64,000 bases of DNA. Origin: Physcomitrium patens (taxonomy: Eukaryota; Streptophyta; Bryopsida; Funariales; Funariaceae). The DNA is taken from NCBI RefSeq assembly GCF_000002425.4, contig NC_037254.1, forward strand, positions 13,523,756 through 13,587,755, read 5' to 3'. This document shows, piece after piece, positions 31,300-43,554 of this stretch. Under the pieces are notes generated by a model. That model was not told the DNA's origin and made no database searches. It was given only the letters and a program-made list of their open reading frames with translations. The translations under genes were made by a program, and so were the position numbers. Numbering within the stretch: the stretch's first letter is position 1; every line of letters begins with the position of its first letter.

Positions 31300-33251
31300 C
31301 CACTATGTGTACATAATGAAGAATCCAAATACGGTAAAATACATGTACACCTAAAAACCTACGAATCTCTGTTAAAGAACTACAATCCTCTTTCATTCTC
31401 CCAATTGCATCAACTTTAATTGGATCTGGTTTTCTTCCATAAAATCCACATAGACGTCCAACAATCACAAACTTTTGTACTCCAAATGTAGATTTTGTAC
31501 CCAATAATGTAAGATGAACTTCTCGAAGCCAAGTCAATATTTTTTTATAATCTTGTATATAATCAGCAACATACTTGCGACACCTCTTCTTATCTTAAGT
31601 TCCATCCTTGTCTTCTTTTTTGCACCCCTTTATAGGAACATCATCTAGAAAAGGTATAGTCTTTTGCGAAATAGAATCTCTCAATACCTTATTCATCATG
31701 TTCATCATATGTGCAACTGAGTTGATTGCACCTTGAGGAAGAGTACACATTCTAACTAATCAAATTGGTGTTATCATCATTGTCATATCTCTACTTCCTT
31801 TTGTAAGTTGAAATTGGTCATAGTCCGAATATAAATCACCCATTGAATAGATTGCCCTTCTTGCAAATGCCTCAGCAAATTCATCTATTATATGCCTAAT
31901 TTCTGCATTCCTGATAGTTACTGCATTCACTAGTTGCATATCTTGAATAAAACGTAATGACCCATTTTTCTTAGGCACTGTAAACCATCGATTAGAATAT
32001 GGTACAAAAGAAGGCTCCAAAATCTTCATCTTTATCTTTTCTTTTAACAATTCTATCAAGCTTGGTAAATATGCTTTTCGTACTAGAAATGGCCTTAGAT
32101 TTCAAGGTATATGTAGTACAGTAAAAATAACCATAGGTGTTAGAATATTTAGATCCACACACCCAATTTCATAAGATTCAAAGGCAAATGATCTACCTTG
32201 TTTTGCCAACATCTCTTTGAAGCAAGTAATTTCCTCTGGCAATAAAGAACTATCAGAACCAATCTTTAATTCTTCAAAAGTCTCTTTAATAAACTTGTGA
32301 CTAATATTCTTTGAATCTCTCAAGCTCCTTTTTCTTGATGCTTCTTCCATTTTTTCTTTAGAATCTTATGGCAAAGGTCCGGCAACCGGTTTAACTTTCT
32401 TAACTACTGTCTTATATTTTGTCTCAACTATAACCTTCGATGCTTGAAAAGATTCAATCATATGATAAATTTCTCTTGAATGAATTGATATAAATTTATC
32501 ATCATTACCTAATCCAATAGACGCAATCAATTCCAAAAGATCTTTTAGTCAATTTTCTTCATAAATACCAATAATCTTTTCATTATCTTCTAATATTCCT
32601 AACTTATACAATTCTCTTTCAATAGTACTTAATTCTTTTTTTTTCTTTCTTTTTAAGTCATCAATCTTCTTATACATAATGCTTCAATTTTCAAAAATAT
32701 TAATAAATCCTCCATTAAAGGCACCTATATCTTGTAAAAGTACCTCTCTTTCTATACCTCTATAATCTCGCTTTATAGTGGTATCCTCAAAAAATCATTG
32801 AATTCTTCAACAACCCTTGGAAATGGATTTTCTTTTCATATGTCTAGATTCTGATCATTATTTGGAGGCACAATCAAAAACTGTACTGCCTTCCTCCCAT
32901 CATCATTACAAATTTTTGCATAAGCTAAACCATCATTAAGTACCTTTGTTTCCATCCGATTTGCAATAATATATGGTTGTCCCAAAATAAGAGGATAAGA
33001 TGTTGCATCTTAAATAAAAAAATTCTGCTCCATTGCAACATCACCAATCCAAATTTTCACATTTGGATAAGCACCATATAACTTCCCATGTATATTATTG
33101 GCTGTCCGTGTTGCCCATCCATGTTCCATGTCAATTGACCATCTTTGTTTTATATAAAGATCTTTTAATATAAGATTTATCTGTGAACCATGGTCAATCA
33201 AAGCAACAACCGGTTCATCTATATCTCCAATCTTCACTAATGTCTCTGTAA
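31300..33251 (-). pseudogene. B1 protease and reverse transcriptase
   Basis: From 33251 leftwards: TETLVKIGDIDEPVVALI, active site DHGSQINLI, GWATRTANNIHGKLYGAYPN, then YPLILGQPYIIANRMETKV. RT from about 32140: FLVRKAYLPSLIEL-like text, then MKILEPSFVPYSNRWF, VPKKNGSLRFIQDMQ, IYSMGDLYSDYDQFQL, a worn active site (TIPFLDDVPIKGCK at about 31655-31615) and FVIVGRLCGFYGRKPDPIKV, EIRRFLGVHVFYRIW. It stops at HYVHIV where B2 is inserted; the frame resumes at 11229. Many stops between 33000 and 32350, where the linker domain is poorly kept. Confidence 0.85.
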
Positions 33252-33256
33252 TTACT

Positions 33257-34080
33257 TGTAATTATCGTTTTACTTATTCTACAATTCCTTTCAGAATAAA
33301 CCTATATAGGGGAATTTGAACACAGGAAAAGACTAAATGCATGAGCTTTATTTATTAGCATCATACAATTAACTGTATTCCGAACCACTAAAATACTAAG
33401 AAACACTACAATGCTTCCTCTCAGTAACAATACTCCTTCATCAACTGATAACAACATAGTGCAACCTTGCACTCTTAAAAGGCTGTTCAAAACTCATAAA
33501 TTCCATCCAATACCAGGAATAACAGACTTTACTCCAACCAATCTGGATTTATAGAATTTTTATAATCACAAACTTTCTTTGTCGAAACACACATACAAAT
33601 CTCAATAAACAACAATCATAATCTTCCATTCATAATCAATCTTCCAATAACTTTTCATATAATTCAATCACTCAGTACTCCAATTACATAATCAATAACT
33701 CATAAATTAATCTCTGATTTATTCCACAGACTCACTTCTCAATATTCAGAAACTATTCATTACTCTTCAACAATGAAGACAACAAAGAAACAAAGAGGTA
33801 GCACCAAGCTAAACCTCGACTCATGACTATTATAGCCTGGCTCTCGGCTTACAACTCTCACAATCTGGCTCCGATCTCTCTTTCTTCAACCTCTTCATCC
33901 TACCAAAAAGATGATCCGTTGGCCAGCGGATTCCAAAGATTATGACCCTTTGATTTTTTAACCATTTATTCCACTAACAACTTAATGTTACCAACTAAAC
34001 TACCTAACCATCAGTCTAATTCTCAAGGTTATCAATGACCAACCAATAACTTACCACAAAGTTTATTTGCATAATCTACA
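33257..34080 (-). repeat. A3 3' LTR
   Basis: TGTAATTATCG at left, ATAATCTACA at right. About 10% different from the 5' LTR by eye, so A3 is older than A2. Confidence 0.85.
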
Positions 34081-34097
34081 TAGTTCCACTCTTAATT
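34081..34097 (-). other. A3 polypurine tract
   Basis: Minus strand AATTAAGAGTGGAACTA before the 3' LTR. A weakened form of the GGAGTGGGGC tract of A2/A4. Confidence 0.6.
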
Positions 34098-34189
34098 GTG
34101 CATCGTCCTCGCAAACACACAATTGTTACCTATTTAAAAACTACTTAATAAAACTTTGCAAAGGTACTATTTCTTCTAGCCCATCCAAT

Positions 34190-34600
34190 TGATCATTTGC
34201 TGCATTATTGTATGTGTGTTCCACCAAATCTGGTTCCAATTGCAAATCTTCTTCCTCCTCCTCCAGTCCGTCCATTGACTCCTTCCTCAACTAGTTTGAG
34301 AGATCTTCATTATAATCTTCCAATTCACGGACTTGAGCTTTCAATTTCAAGATCTGGACATTCCAAAGTTCGAATTCTTGTTGTTGCTGACTCATCCATT
34401 CGAGAACATCTTCAATCAACACTTATGACAGACTCCTCACTGTTGACTCTTAACTGTAACCACTACTCTTGAAAACATAAGAAATACAAGAAAATGGCAC
34501 TTCAGCCAATCCAAAATATTATAGAATGATTTTAACTAGTGACCCACTCCTATTCTTTCACTACCTGGTGATAATGACAACATGTTATCTATACTGTCCG
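34190..34600 (-). pseudogene. A3 post-pol ORF remnant and deletion junctions
   Basis: Reading leftwards: junction 1 at about 34589-34596 (GGACAGTATAGATAAC), the non-coding GGAGTGGGTCAC-type spacer, junction 2 at about 34447-34452 (AGTTAAGAGTCAACAGTGAGG), and the coiled-coil end with SLDGLEEEED-like text and QLEPDLVEHTYNNAAN. The same order and joins as A2 28127-28600. Frames are broken. Confidence 0.7.
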
Positions 34601-34609
34601 TGAAAGGTA

Positions 34610-35770
34610 ATGGGAAGTAATCTTTCTTCGTAGCCGCATTCAGTTTCTAGAAATCCTGACAAATTCGGATTTTTTTGTTCTTTTTTGGCACCATCACAAT
34701 TGGAGAAATCCACTCACTATTTGGTACCAGGTAAATAAAACCAACTGCAAGAAGCTTGTCCAATTCATCCTTCACCATGAGGGAATATTTAGGATTAAGG
34801 CGATATTGCCTCTGCCGTACCGCTTTAGCATTCTTCTCTAAAATAATACAATGCTCACAGAATTTAGCGGAGATACCTTTTAGAACAACATAAGTCCAAG
34901 CAAAAGCGGATTTATGATGCAAAAAAAATTCTATCCAGGAGGTCAACTCCTGTTCCTTAATACCTTCGTAGACCTTAATTGTCTAAGGCTCTGCTGTGGT
35001 TGCCAAGTTGATAGTTTAACATAAAAGTACAACGACAATGTTATGTTTCAACTCCCACACAGGTTGAAAATCAGTTGATAAGTCCGACATGTACAAAGTA
35101 CTGAATCCTATGTCTAGGGCACTCACATGGTACACATCATACTTGATCATCCAATCAATGCTAATTTTAGCAAAGATTTCTGAATCCGTTAAGTATATCA
35201 AGTACTCTCCTTCACCGCCACATTGGTACACCACTCCAAGGTGTTGATCTGCATTCACGGATGCTTTCGTAATCAATGCTAGTACGTCATCATCGGTACT
35301 AAGTTCATTGTTCAATATCAATTGAGATGCTAGCAATTGAAATTCTCCTTGATAGTATACTCGATACATTTATAACACCATTTTATCTCCACCCTTGCTA
35401 ATTGTCAAAGTACCCTGACCCCAATCATTCTTGGCCTTTACTTGATAAAGCCACGATTATCTCAATAAAATTGGATACGATAAAATCGAACATTGTAACC
35501 GAAAGATGATGTACTCAATTTCATACGCAATATCGATAATTATAGTTTGAACACTCCATAAAATATCCATTTATTTAACTCGGCTACTATTTGTCATCTG
35601 TAACACCAATATTGTGGGTATTAAGTGTTCCAAATCTAAAGCATCCATTGTATCAACATTCATTAAATTGACGCCAGAACCACCATCCACTTGAACAACT
35701 GAGATCATTATACCGTCAATCGAAACATTGATGGTTGGTACATCTGGGTCAAGGTTCAAACTAACTTTAC
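34610..35770 (-). pseudogene. A3 protease and reverse transcriptase stub
   Basis: Protease: MNLDPDVPTINVSIDG and active site VDGGSGVNLMNVDTM, then LYQVKAKND-like text and a spacer with VYQCGGEGEYLIYLTDSE. RT stub at 34946-34647: FFLHHKSAFAWTYVVLKGIS, RLNPKYSLMVKDELDKLL, FIYLVPNSEWISPIVMVPKK and KIRICQDF, then AATKKDYFPLPFTDS into the deletion. Contents equal those of A2 27000-28130. Several stops. Confidence 0.85.
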
Positions 35771-38160
35771 AAAATTCCTTATTGTGTTGCCTATGTCATG
35801 TTAATGATGAATTCAATATAGAACAGTACTCTAGTGTGACTTCTAGAAGTTGCTTCATAGAAATAGAAGGCCGAATAGCGTCCAAATCCTTCAAAATGTC
35901 ATAGGATTCTATATGTAAGGTAATACCCAATGCCCTCTTCTTTTTCATTGATTTGAATTTAACTCCGTGAAGTAAGATATTCTTCTATACTAGACTCGAA
36001 ATTGGAACAATAGATAGAGCTTCATTGGAATTTGTGCCCCCAAGAGGATCTTTCAACGGAAAGGATGTTTCTTGAAACTGTGTAGAGAACGGAACAACTC
36101 GACATGGAATCAAAGCCTTCGTAATTGGTACCTCATTAGATTGTCCAACCGAGTTAGGTCTCATATTGGATAAGAGGCCCATTTTAGGACCTAGATTAGA
36201 TGTCCCCATAATAGGGTCCAATTGGCCCTTCGCTTCAAGATCACCCTAATATTGAATTGGTCCTTTTCCTTTTTGTTGACTCCTGATAAGAATGACTTGG
36301 ACACATTCTACTCGATTTACCAGAGAATCTTGAGGACCTTGATTTATCTCTTCCATTTTTCCTTGGCTTTAGATCTGCTGATCCCGATTATTGAAATTAA
36401 ATGGACCATTACATTGCTGATAAGTATACTCCGATTGCTTGCAATTCCCAAAAAACTGGTGCATAATCATCACTGGCTTTGGAATTGGGACATTCACTCG
36501 CCTAATCATCAATCTGTCTGCAATAGAAACAACAAAGTCGTCTTCTTGTACCCCCATCAGGCATATTGGGTGTCTCTACCGATATATACTTACTACGCTT
36601 GTTCTATGTAGGATTAGAAAATGATCCTAGTTGTCTTATTGGTACGGAGGGTACTTGGTTCAATGACGCTAATGGAGCATATTGGTAATACTTCTACTGC
36701 TCTTTGCCGTAGTTCTAGGGATTTGATGCAGACCCCCGATTAAAATTGGAACTTTGAAAGTTATTGAATGTTCAATTTTGTCAATTAGATCGATTTCTAT
36801 TCCATCCAAACGTATTTCCTGATTGACCTTGATTGACATCTCAGTGACTTGGTGGAATCATGGATATTGGTACTGGAATTGGTTAACCTCCGTAGATAAC
36901 TACCTATTGATCCATTCCAAGTCAGATTTTGATAACTGCCTTGAATTGGAATCATCATAACTCTCGCATTTAAAAATTGTTCATAATGGCATTCCTCTCA
37001 AACCTTGGCTCTATTAAGAAATGTAGACAACGTAATGGGTTGAGCTTCCTTCACAAACATTTTTAACTTTGGTGGTTGCAAACCATTGATTATTATGGAT
37101 AAGATAGATGTCTCTGACATTTGGTGATTTGGCTACTTACTGAGTATATAAGACACCCGGCCATAATATGATTCCACCGCCTTTCTTAGGATCATTTTGC
37201 TATTCATTAACCTCTCTCGAAGACGATCCTCAAAACCTATTGGCCAAAAATGGGTTAAAAATGTATTCTTCAATGCTTCCCAATTTGAAAATTGACCCAC
37301 TGGTTGGCGATTGTACAATTCAAATGCCATGTCCTTTAAGGTTGCTGGCAATCATCGTAACCAAATATCTTCAGTTCTTCCATTATTGGCTACACATGCT
37401 ATCAAAAATTGAGACAAGTATTGATCAAGATCTGCACCTGGAAAATCCCTAAAAGTAGGTAATGGAGCCACGCTCGTTGTGCGATTGCTCATGTTACCCA
37501 TTTGTACTGCTATTGGAATCGTTGGACCACCCAACACCATTGAAGAGGATAATGTGCCGCTTAATCTCTTATTAAAATTACCACTGCCTTTTTCAATTAT
37601 CTTTTTTGGACTTTTCAACCTCCTCAATTTACTATTATTATCCCTAAATAAATTTATTGGTTGAATTGGAGGTAAAAATGATAGATTTTAAAATGCGCTG
37701 AATTCGTCCTTATAGTAAGTAATTTATGCCATTCTATGGAACCAATTTTTATAGAATCAGGAGTTTCCTCTATTGGAAAGGTACTCAATGGAGTATCCAA
37801 TTCTTTTGTATTTTCTCTACTTGCAGATAACGAGCTCAAAAGATACGCTGGACTGTTGATAAAATTTTCTACGAGTACTCTTAGTAATTTTTTTAATGGT
37901 ATATATGTCAAAAATATTAGAGATCCGTCAGCTTCTAGGTATGCTCGGATATGTCGACAAGCATGCAATCATGGCTTAATCCAACTTTATCGATGCTTCC
38001 TTTTTAACTTGCGTTCTTGCTCATTTTATAATGATTCTCAAGCTTGCGCTCTCTCTTGTCTTTCTTTCGACTAGCGTATTTTCTTTGCTGCAATGTTTTC
38101 ATTCTTAATAACCCTAATCTTTCATTATATACTGCTGAATTTGCTTCCTATTTTCCATCT
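35771..38160 (-). pseudogene. A3 gag
   Basis: Reading leftwards from about 38100: MHACRHIRAYLEADGSLIFL, YIPLKKLLRVLVENFINSPAY, GSGNFNKRLSGTLSSSM, PIAVQMGNMSNRTTSVAPLP, YLSQFLIACVANNGRTEDIWL, then ESYYGRVSYILSK, and the last Cys-His box ECPN ... CKQSEYTYQQC near 36500-36390. Then SNMRPNSVGQSNEVPITKAL, collinear with A2 26540-26640. The region for the first two Cys-His boxes is missing. Broken by several stops and some indels. Confidence 0.85.
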
Positions 38161-38200
38161 ATTCATCTGATAGTTAATACCTAACACTCAATGCTATTGT

Positions 38201-38224
38201 CAATTCCTGACAGCGGTGCCAAAA
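38201..38224 (-). other. A3 primer-binding site
   Basis: Minus strand TTTTTTGGCACCGCTGTCAG next to the 5' LTR. Keeps TTTGGC-CCGCTG of the A-family site. Confidence 0.7.
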
Positions 38225-39048
38225 AATAATTGTCATTTTACTTATTCTATAATTTCTTTTAGAATAAACCTATATAGGAGAATTTGAACATAGAAAAAGA
38301 CTAAATGCATGAGCTTTACTTGTTAGAATCATAAAATTAACTATATTTTGAACCACTAAAACACCAAGAAATACTACAATACTTCCTCCTAGTAACAATA
38401 CTTCTTCATCAACTAATAACAACAGTGTGCAACCTTGCACTCATAAAAGACTGCTCAAAATTCATAAATTCCATTCAATATTAAGAATAACAGACTTCAC
38501 TCCAACCAATCTGGATTCACAAAAATTTTGTAATCACAGACTTCCTTTGTCGAAACATACACACAAATCTCAATAAACAACAATCATAATCATCCATTCA
38601 TAATCAATCTTTCAATAACTTCTCATATAATTTAATTACTCAGTACTCCAATTATATAATCAATAACTCATAAATCGATCTCTGATTTATTCCACAGACT
38701 TGCTTCTCAATATTCGGAAACTATTTATTACTCTTCAACAATAAAGACAACAAAGAAACAAAGAGGTAGCACCAAGCTTAACCTCGACTCATAACTATCA
38801 CAGCCTGGCTCTTGGCTTACAACTCTTAAAGTCTCGTTCTGATCTCTCTTTCCTCAACCTCTTCATCCTACCAAAAAGATGATCCATTGGCTAGCGGATT
38901 CCAAAAGTTATCACCCTTTGAATTCTTAATCATTTATTCCACTAACAACCTAATGTTACCAACTAAACTACCTAACCATCAGTCTAATTCTCAAGGTTAT
39001 CAATAACCAACCAATAACTTACCAAAAAATTTATTTGTCTATTCTACA
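38225..39048 (-). repeat. A3 5' LTR
   Basis: 824 bp, same length as the 3' copy. Its terminal TG (minus strand end CA) has mutated to AA at 38225, while ATTCTACA is intact at 39041-39048. Confidence 0.85.
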
Positions 39049-39053
39049 TTGCT

Positions 39054-41060
39054 CTAGCCCAATGCTTTTGAATAAAATGACTTGAAACCTCTCTATCTTT
39101 ATTACCTTGATCATCAAAACGTACCTTTTGATTATGACTCCTCCCTTCACTTGTTGATTATTTGTAATAATTATTGAATACATCTTCTTCACCTTCATAC
39201 ATGTGTGTATCAATAACATGATTTAATCCAGCTTCTCCTATTAATTACCTCTTTCGTTTAATACTGTCAATAATGACATCATGAAATTCTTTCTTGGCAA
39301 TTTCTAAAATTTTCTTCAATGTAAACTCAACCTTAGCATTGAGTACACGTTCTTCAAGCACTTCTTTTAAATCTATTGTTACATCAATATCAAAGAGTAG
39401 TTTATATGTTGTCAATTTACCTTTATCTTTCATCTCTTTTATTTTTTCTTTCAATATTGTTGAAGTATCTTTTTTGGGTAATTCCTATGAAGCTGATGTA
39501 TGAGCCTTATCTCCTCGAGTTTGCCTTTTAGAAGAATTTTCTTCTCTTGAATCATCAAAATTTTTTCTCTTCTTTTTTTCCATTACAGCTTCAAATTGGC
39601 TTTTAGCAATATATGTATATATTGACAAAGCTTCTACAGGATCTTTCCAACCCGTAGTACCATGAATTTTTGCAGCAATTCTCAATAAAGCTTTCCATGA
39701 CATCTTCTCTTTTTGTATTGTAGAAATAGCAGAAGATCAAAGTCTACTTGGTTGAACATTTCCAACAAAATTTTGTCTGCCATCATTATCCACCCTAGTT
39801 CCATAATTTGTAGCTTCTATTGCTGCAATTCCATGTGTTGTCAAATAATCTTTAACCAATGCTTTCATGCCTCTTTTACCAAAGTTGGTTTAGAGAAGAT
39901 CACTAGTATCTTTTAATGCAACTTTTCCATCTTTTCAATAAACAATGCCTTGTTGAATCATCTCATCAAATTCACCACAATCTTTTCAAGAATGAGAATC
40001 ATCATCATACCAAATACATCTTTGCACATACCCTTGTTTAAAATTAGTCTTTGAACTTATTATAGAAGTCTTTTTTTTCAAGTCTTGTAAGTTTGATTTG
40101 AAGATCTCACATCCCTCATATAATCTCTTCAAGTCCCATATCTTCTTTCTTTGATGTAGCTAATGGAGGTTGGACAAAAAGTATGGTCAATCTTGTAGTA
40201 GGCATTGGGATCTTTGGTACTTATACCACTCTTCGAGTATTAAACCTATTCTTTTTTTTTTTTTTTTTTTTTTACAAGTAATCCGATAACATCTTCAATA
40301 GTTCTCTACTTTGTTGTCAATCCTTCCTCTTCTTCCTTATCTTCAAGAAGAAACACTAACTTCTCTTATAATTCTTCATTAGTAGCTTAAAGAAATAATT
40401 TAACCTTAGTTGGTTCCAATGTTAACTTTTCTATTCTTGATAATCAAAAAAATTATCTTTCAAATTCTCTTAATAACTCTGTAGCTTGTAAATTTCTGTT
40501 AGGATGCTCAATCCATTTCAAGAATGATTTCTTGGTAACTCGATTAGTATCTTCCAAAAAATATTCATCCTTCAATACATGTGAAAATACCTCCCATGAA
40601 CGTCCAAATTATCCCATAATAGACCTTATATGCTCTCTTATCTCTATTACCATAGCAAGCTCAAATAATTGAATCATCTCCTTCTCAGAAATGTGATTCA
40701 ATTCCATTTTCTGCACATAACATCTTAAATATTTAGAAATAGGCCTCCCATCAAATTGGTCAACCTTGTTAACCACTGCTTACAGTGCTTTGGTTGCCAA
40801 AGCCTCTTTGCGATCATTGCCCTATTGCTGTTGTATAAATAATGTAAATGCTTGAAACATTTTTGCAGTGTTTGGATTAAGGTACATACCTTGATCACCA
40901 GTAGAAATTCCACTTGAAGTTTTGCTTGAAGATCCACTTGAGGCTCCACCCAAAGCTCAATCAAAAAGTCCAAATTCAACCTTCTTGCCTTCTTGCGCCA
41001 TCAATTCCAAATAACCACAAATATAATCCAATACCTTCTATCCCAAACTTTCACGTCGGA
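39054..41060 (-). pseudogene. B1 gag
   Basis: From about 40950 leftwards: a Ser/Gly-rich segment, GMYLNPNTAKMFQAFTLF, KALKAVVNKVDQFDGRPI, SKYLRCYVQKMELNHISEKE, then a worn zinc knuckle near 40020-39970 (C-I-W-Y-D-D-D-S-H-S-stop-K-D-C). The block 39703-39485 reads SWKALLRIAAKIHGTTGWK and PVEALSIYTYIAKSQFEAVM; 39454-39245 reads TYKLLFDIDVTIDLKEVLEE and KVEFTLKKILEIAKKEF with a basic end. These two blocks are conserved with B2 and precede protease. It ends at HWARA where A3 is inserted. Confidence 0.8.
40252..40273. repeat. Homopolymer T run (22)
   Basis: A 22-base T run within B1 gag. On the minus strand it adds a polylysine-like run and probably reflects slippage expansion of an AAG-rich coding stretch. 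A similar 20-T run lies at 61282-61301 in the C2 leader. Confidence 0.9.
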
Positions 41061-41071
41061 TTCACCACTTA
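41051..41071 (-). other. B1 primer-binding site
   Basis: Minus strand TAAGTGGTGAATCCGACGTG follows the 5' LTR. Shares TGGTGAA-CGACGT with B2. Confidence 0.55.
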
Positions 41072-42394
41072 TATCATATTACGTGTTGTTTTGCTCAGTA
41101 ATACATTGGGCAATTAGCTATAGAAGGTGAGGTTATGTTTCACAAGTAGACAAGAAATCCTAATAGGTTTCACTCATGCAAGAAGAATATAATCTGAATT
41201 TCAATTCAAAAGTGCTTAAAACACTCTTCTTAGTAGTTTTAACCATACATAAATCCCAATTACCTTGTTACTTTCATATTTAAGTAATTTAGATTTTTCT
41301 TGTAAACCCCAATCCTAATTAGTGAGCTTTAACAAGTTGTAACATCCAATCCAACCGTCCACTTGATGTGAAATTTTGCATAAAATTTTCAATGCAAGTC
41401 TTCTAAATTCTCAAGAATTTTTAGCCCAATCCAACTTACAGATTGTGAGAAAACCTCCAAAAATTGCACCAATGTCACTCGGCTGCCAACTTAAAAAGTG
41501 AAGTAGAAATCCTAGAAATGATTTCTCTTTCTCCAATTGTTAACTTTGTTTCAAAATTGGTGTGTATCTTGATCTTTAAGTCCTCCAACACCATGCCAAT
41601 TTTCACCTTAATCTGATTAATAGATCTTCAAATATCATAGAAATCCTACCCAACCTCAAACTGCCACCTTCTGAAACCCTCTTGTGCTAAAAACTAGATA
41701 TCTCTAAACCACGCCATTAGAATATCACAAAATTTTGTATACACTTAGTACACTCAATAATCCAAAAAATATCAAATTTTCAACTATAGATGTCATGCCA
41801 ATTGCACGAACTAGTCAAAATTGCTAGCCCTAATTATATTATATAAAATCCAAATCATTGATACAAACCCTGACTTTGAACAACAATTGCTAAATCCTCC
41901 AAAACCCTCTCAAAACAATTCTTATGTCTTTGAAATGAACTTCAAGCTAGCTCTCAAATCCTAATCTTTGATCTTCAAATGAAACCTTATTTTTTCCTAA
42001 GCCGTCGTTTTAGTGGCTACAGATCTGATCTCAACCCTGTCTCACAAACGGTCGACCCTCGAGTATCAATCTATCCTATCCTAAGGATTTTTTAGTCCAA
42101 TCCTATTTTCAACTTAATCCTAGTACCAACTATATTAATTATTTATTACTTTTAACCTGATTTCATCAATTTATGGTCTTTCTAAGGTAGTAGAAGAGTC
42201 TCTACAACCTAGAAGGTAAAATTACTAACTAACCTTCAACTTACTAATTATTAAGATAAGAAAATAACCTAAGAGGCTTTTATAAAAGCCATGTTTAGAT
42301 ACCTCAAATTATAATTAAACTAAAATAATTAGATATTAATTAGAAATTCAATTTTGATTATAATTTTACTATATAGTCATATTACATCACGACA
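41072..42394 (-). repeat. B1 5' LTR
   Basis: TATCATATTACG (from TGTCATATTAC) at left and ATCACGACA at right. 1323 bp, equal to the 3' copy. See 7835-9157 for the comparison. Confidence 0.85.
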
Positions 42395-43550
42395 ATGTGA
42401 AATACAGAGAGGATCTTCATAGACTCCAATGGATGTAATCGATAAGCAACAAGATTGATTTGTTCACAAATAGAAAAAGATCCCAGCCTACAATAGTCCA
42501 ACTTATCACAAGGATAAATAGTTCTGATATTGCGACAAAGTAACCACACCTTGTCACATATGTTGAATTGTAGTTGCTCCTTGCAATAGGCATCTACATT
42601 GATCTTTTGCCATCCTAAAGCTTCTTTTAATTGTATCTTTATTATTGCATGTAGCTCTGACAAATGATTTGCTAAATCTTTTGCCTTGTGATTATCAACT
42701 TTTAAAAAGTAAAAAGTATCAAGTTGTAGATGATAACCATAATTAGCAAAGAAAGGTACTTATTGAATAGAAAAATGTACCAAATTATTGTATGCAAACT
42801 CTGCCAATGGCAAAAGAGTTTTCCAATTATCTAGATGGTAGTTGATAGTATACCTCAAATGTTGTTCTAAAATTTGATTCACTCGTTCTGTTTGTCCATC
42901 AATTTAAGGATAAAAAGCCAAAAAAAGCTTTATATCCATCTTTAAAATCTTAAATAAGATTTTTTAGAATCTTGATATAAATTAAGTTTCCATATCCGAT
43001 ATAATATCCTTTGATAATCCATGATAGCAATAGATAATGTTAATAAAAAACTTAGTTGTTTCTTCAGTTGACATAGATTTTATACATGATTCAAAATGTG
43101 CCATTTTGGTGAAGCAATCTATAATTACGAATATGGAATCATGTGAACCTAAGACTAGAAGATCTATAATAAAATCTATAGAAATAAAAGACCATGGTTG
43201 TTCTGAAATAGATAATGGTTGAAGCAGTTTATAAGATCTATGGCCAAGAATTTTGCATCTTGAATAAGTATCATATGATTGTACAAAGTCTTTTATCGCC
43301 TTCCACATTTGTGGCCACCAAAAATCTCTAAATATAAGCTCTAAAGTCTTATTGTATCCAACATGTCCTACTGCTGGGAAGTCATGACGTGCTTGAAGAA
43401 TACATAAATGTACTTTTTCTTTTGGAATATATAGATGTCCTTTGAAATAGAAAAAGTTGTTTTTGAACTCAAACTTTGAAATATCTTAAGATTTTTAAGA
43501 AAGATTCTTGATATCATGAATAAGAGGATCAAAGAACATACTTAATTAGA
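42395..43550 (-). pseudogene. C2 integrase
   Basis: Reading leftwards: a zinc-finger region with MWKAIKDFVQSYDTYSRCKI, then SIDFIIDLLVLGSHDSIFVI (first D), GLSKDIISDMET (second D), a worn third segment with FHPQ-like text near 42920-42890, and a C-terminal part WLLCRNIRTIYPCDKLDYCR ... AYRLHPLESMKI. It ends at VFH at the B1 insertion; the chromodomain follows at 7834. The order and spacing match C1 (48929-47826). Stops at several points. Confidence 0.85.
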
Positions 43551-43554
43551 TTTG

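Larger units (their letters stand above)
33257..39048 (-). mobile_element. A3: second copy of the internally deleted A lineage
   Basis: 5792-bp insertion in B1. LTRs of 824 bp each at 33257-34080 and 38225-39048. Flanks TTACT (33252-33256) and TTGCT (39049-39053) are a 5-bp duplication with one change. With it removed, B1 reads HWARAITETL, matching B2. Gag, protease and an RT stub are present, and both internal deletions of A2 recur at the same positions. In addition A3 lacks the first pair of Cys-His boxes. Confidence 0.9.
7835..42394 (-). mobile_element. B1: long-LTR Gypsy element carrying B2 and A3
   Basis: Minus-strand element with two LTRs of equal length (1323 bp) at 7835-9157 and 41072-42394. 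Gag lies at 41060-39054, protease and RT at 33251-31300, RNase H and integrase at 11229-9180. A3 interrupts it just before protease and B2 inside the RT/RNase H junction. Flanks ATAT (7831-7834) and ATGT (42395-42398) fit a 4-bp duplication of ATGT with one change. A single ATGT restores the host frame VFH-M-SFLEL. Its own DNA is about 8.7 kb once inserts are removed. Confidence 0.85.

Noticed and set aside
36222-36611. 129-codon plus-strand ORF with hydrophobic stretches
   Set aside because: Opposite strand to A3 gag, which is supported by three other copies.
40252-40273. Poly(A) tail of a LINE, SINE or processed copy
   Set aside because: It lies inside B1 gag with homologous sequence on both sides and no target duplication.
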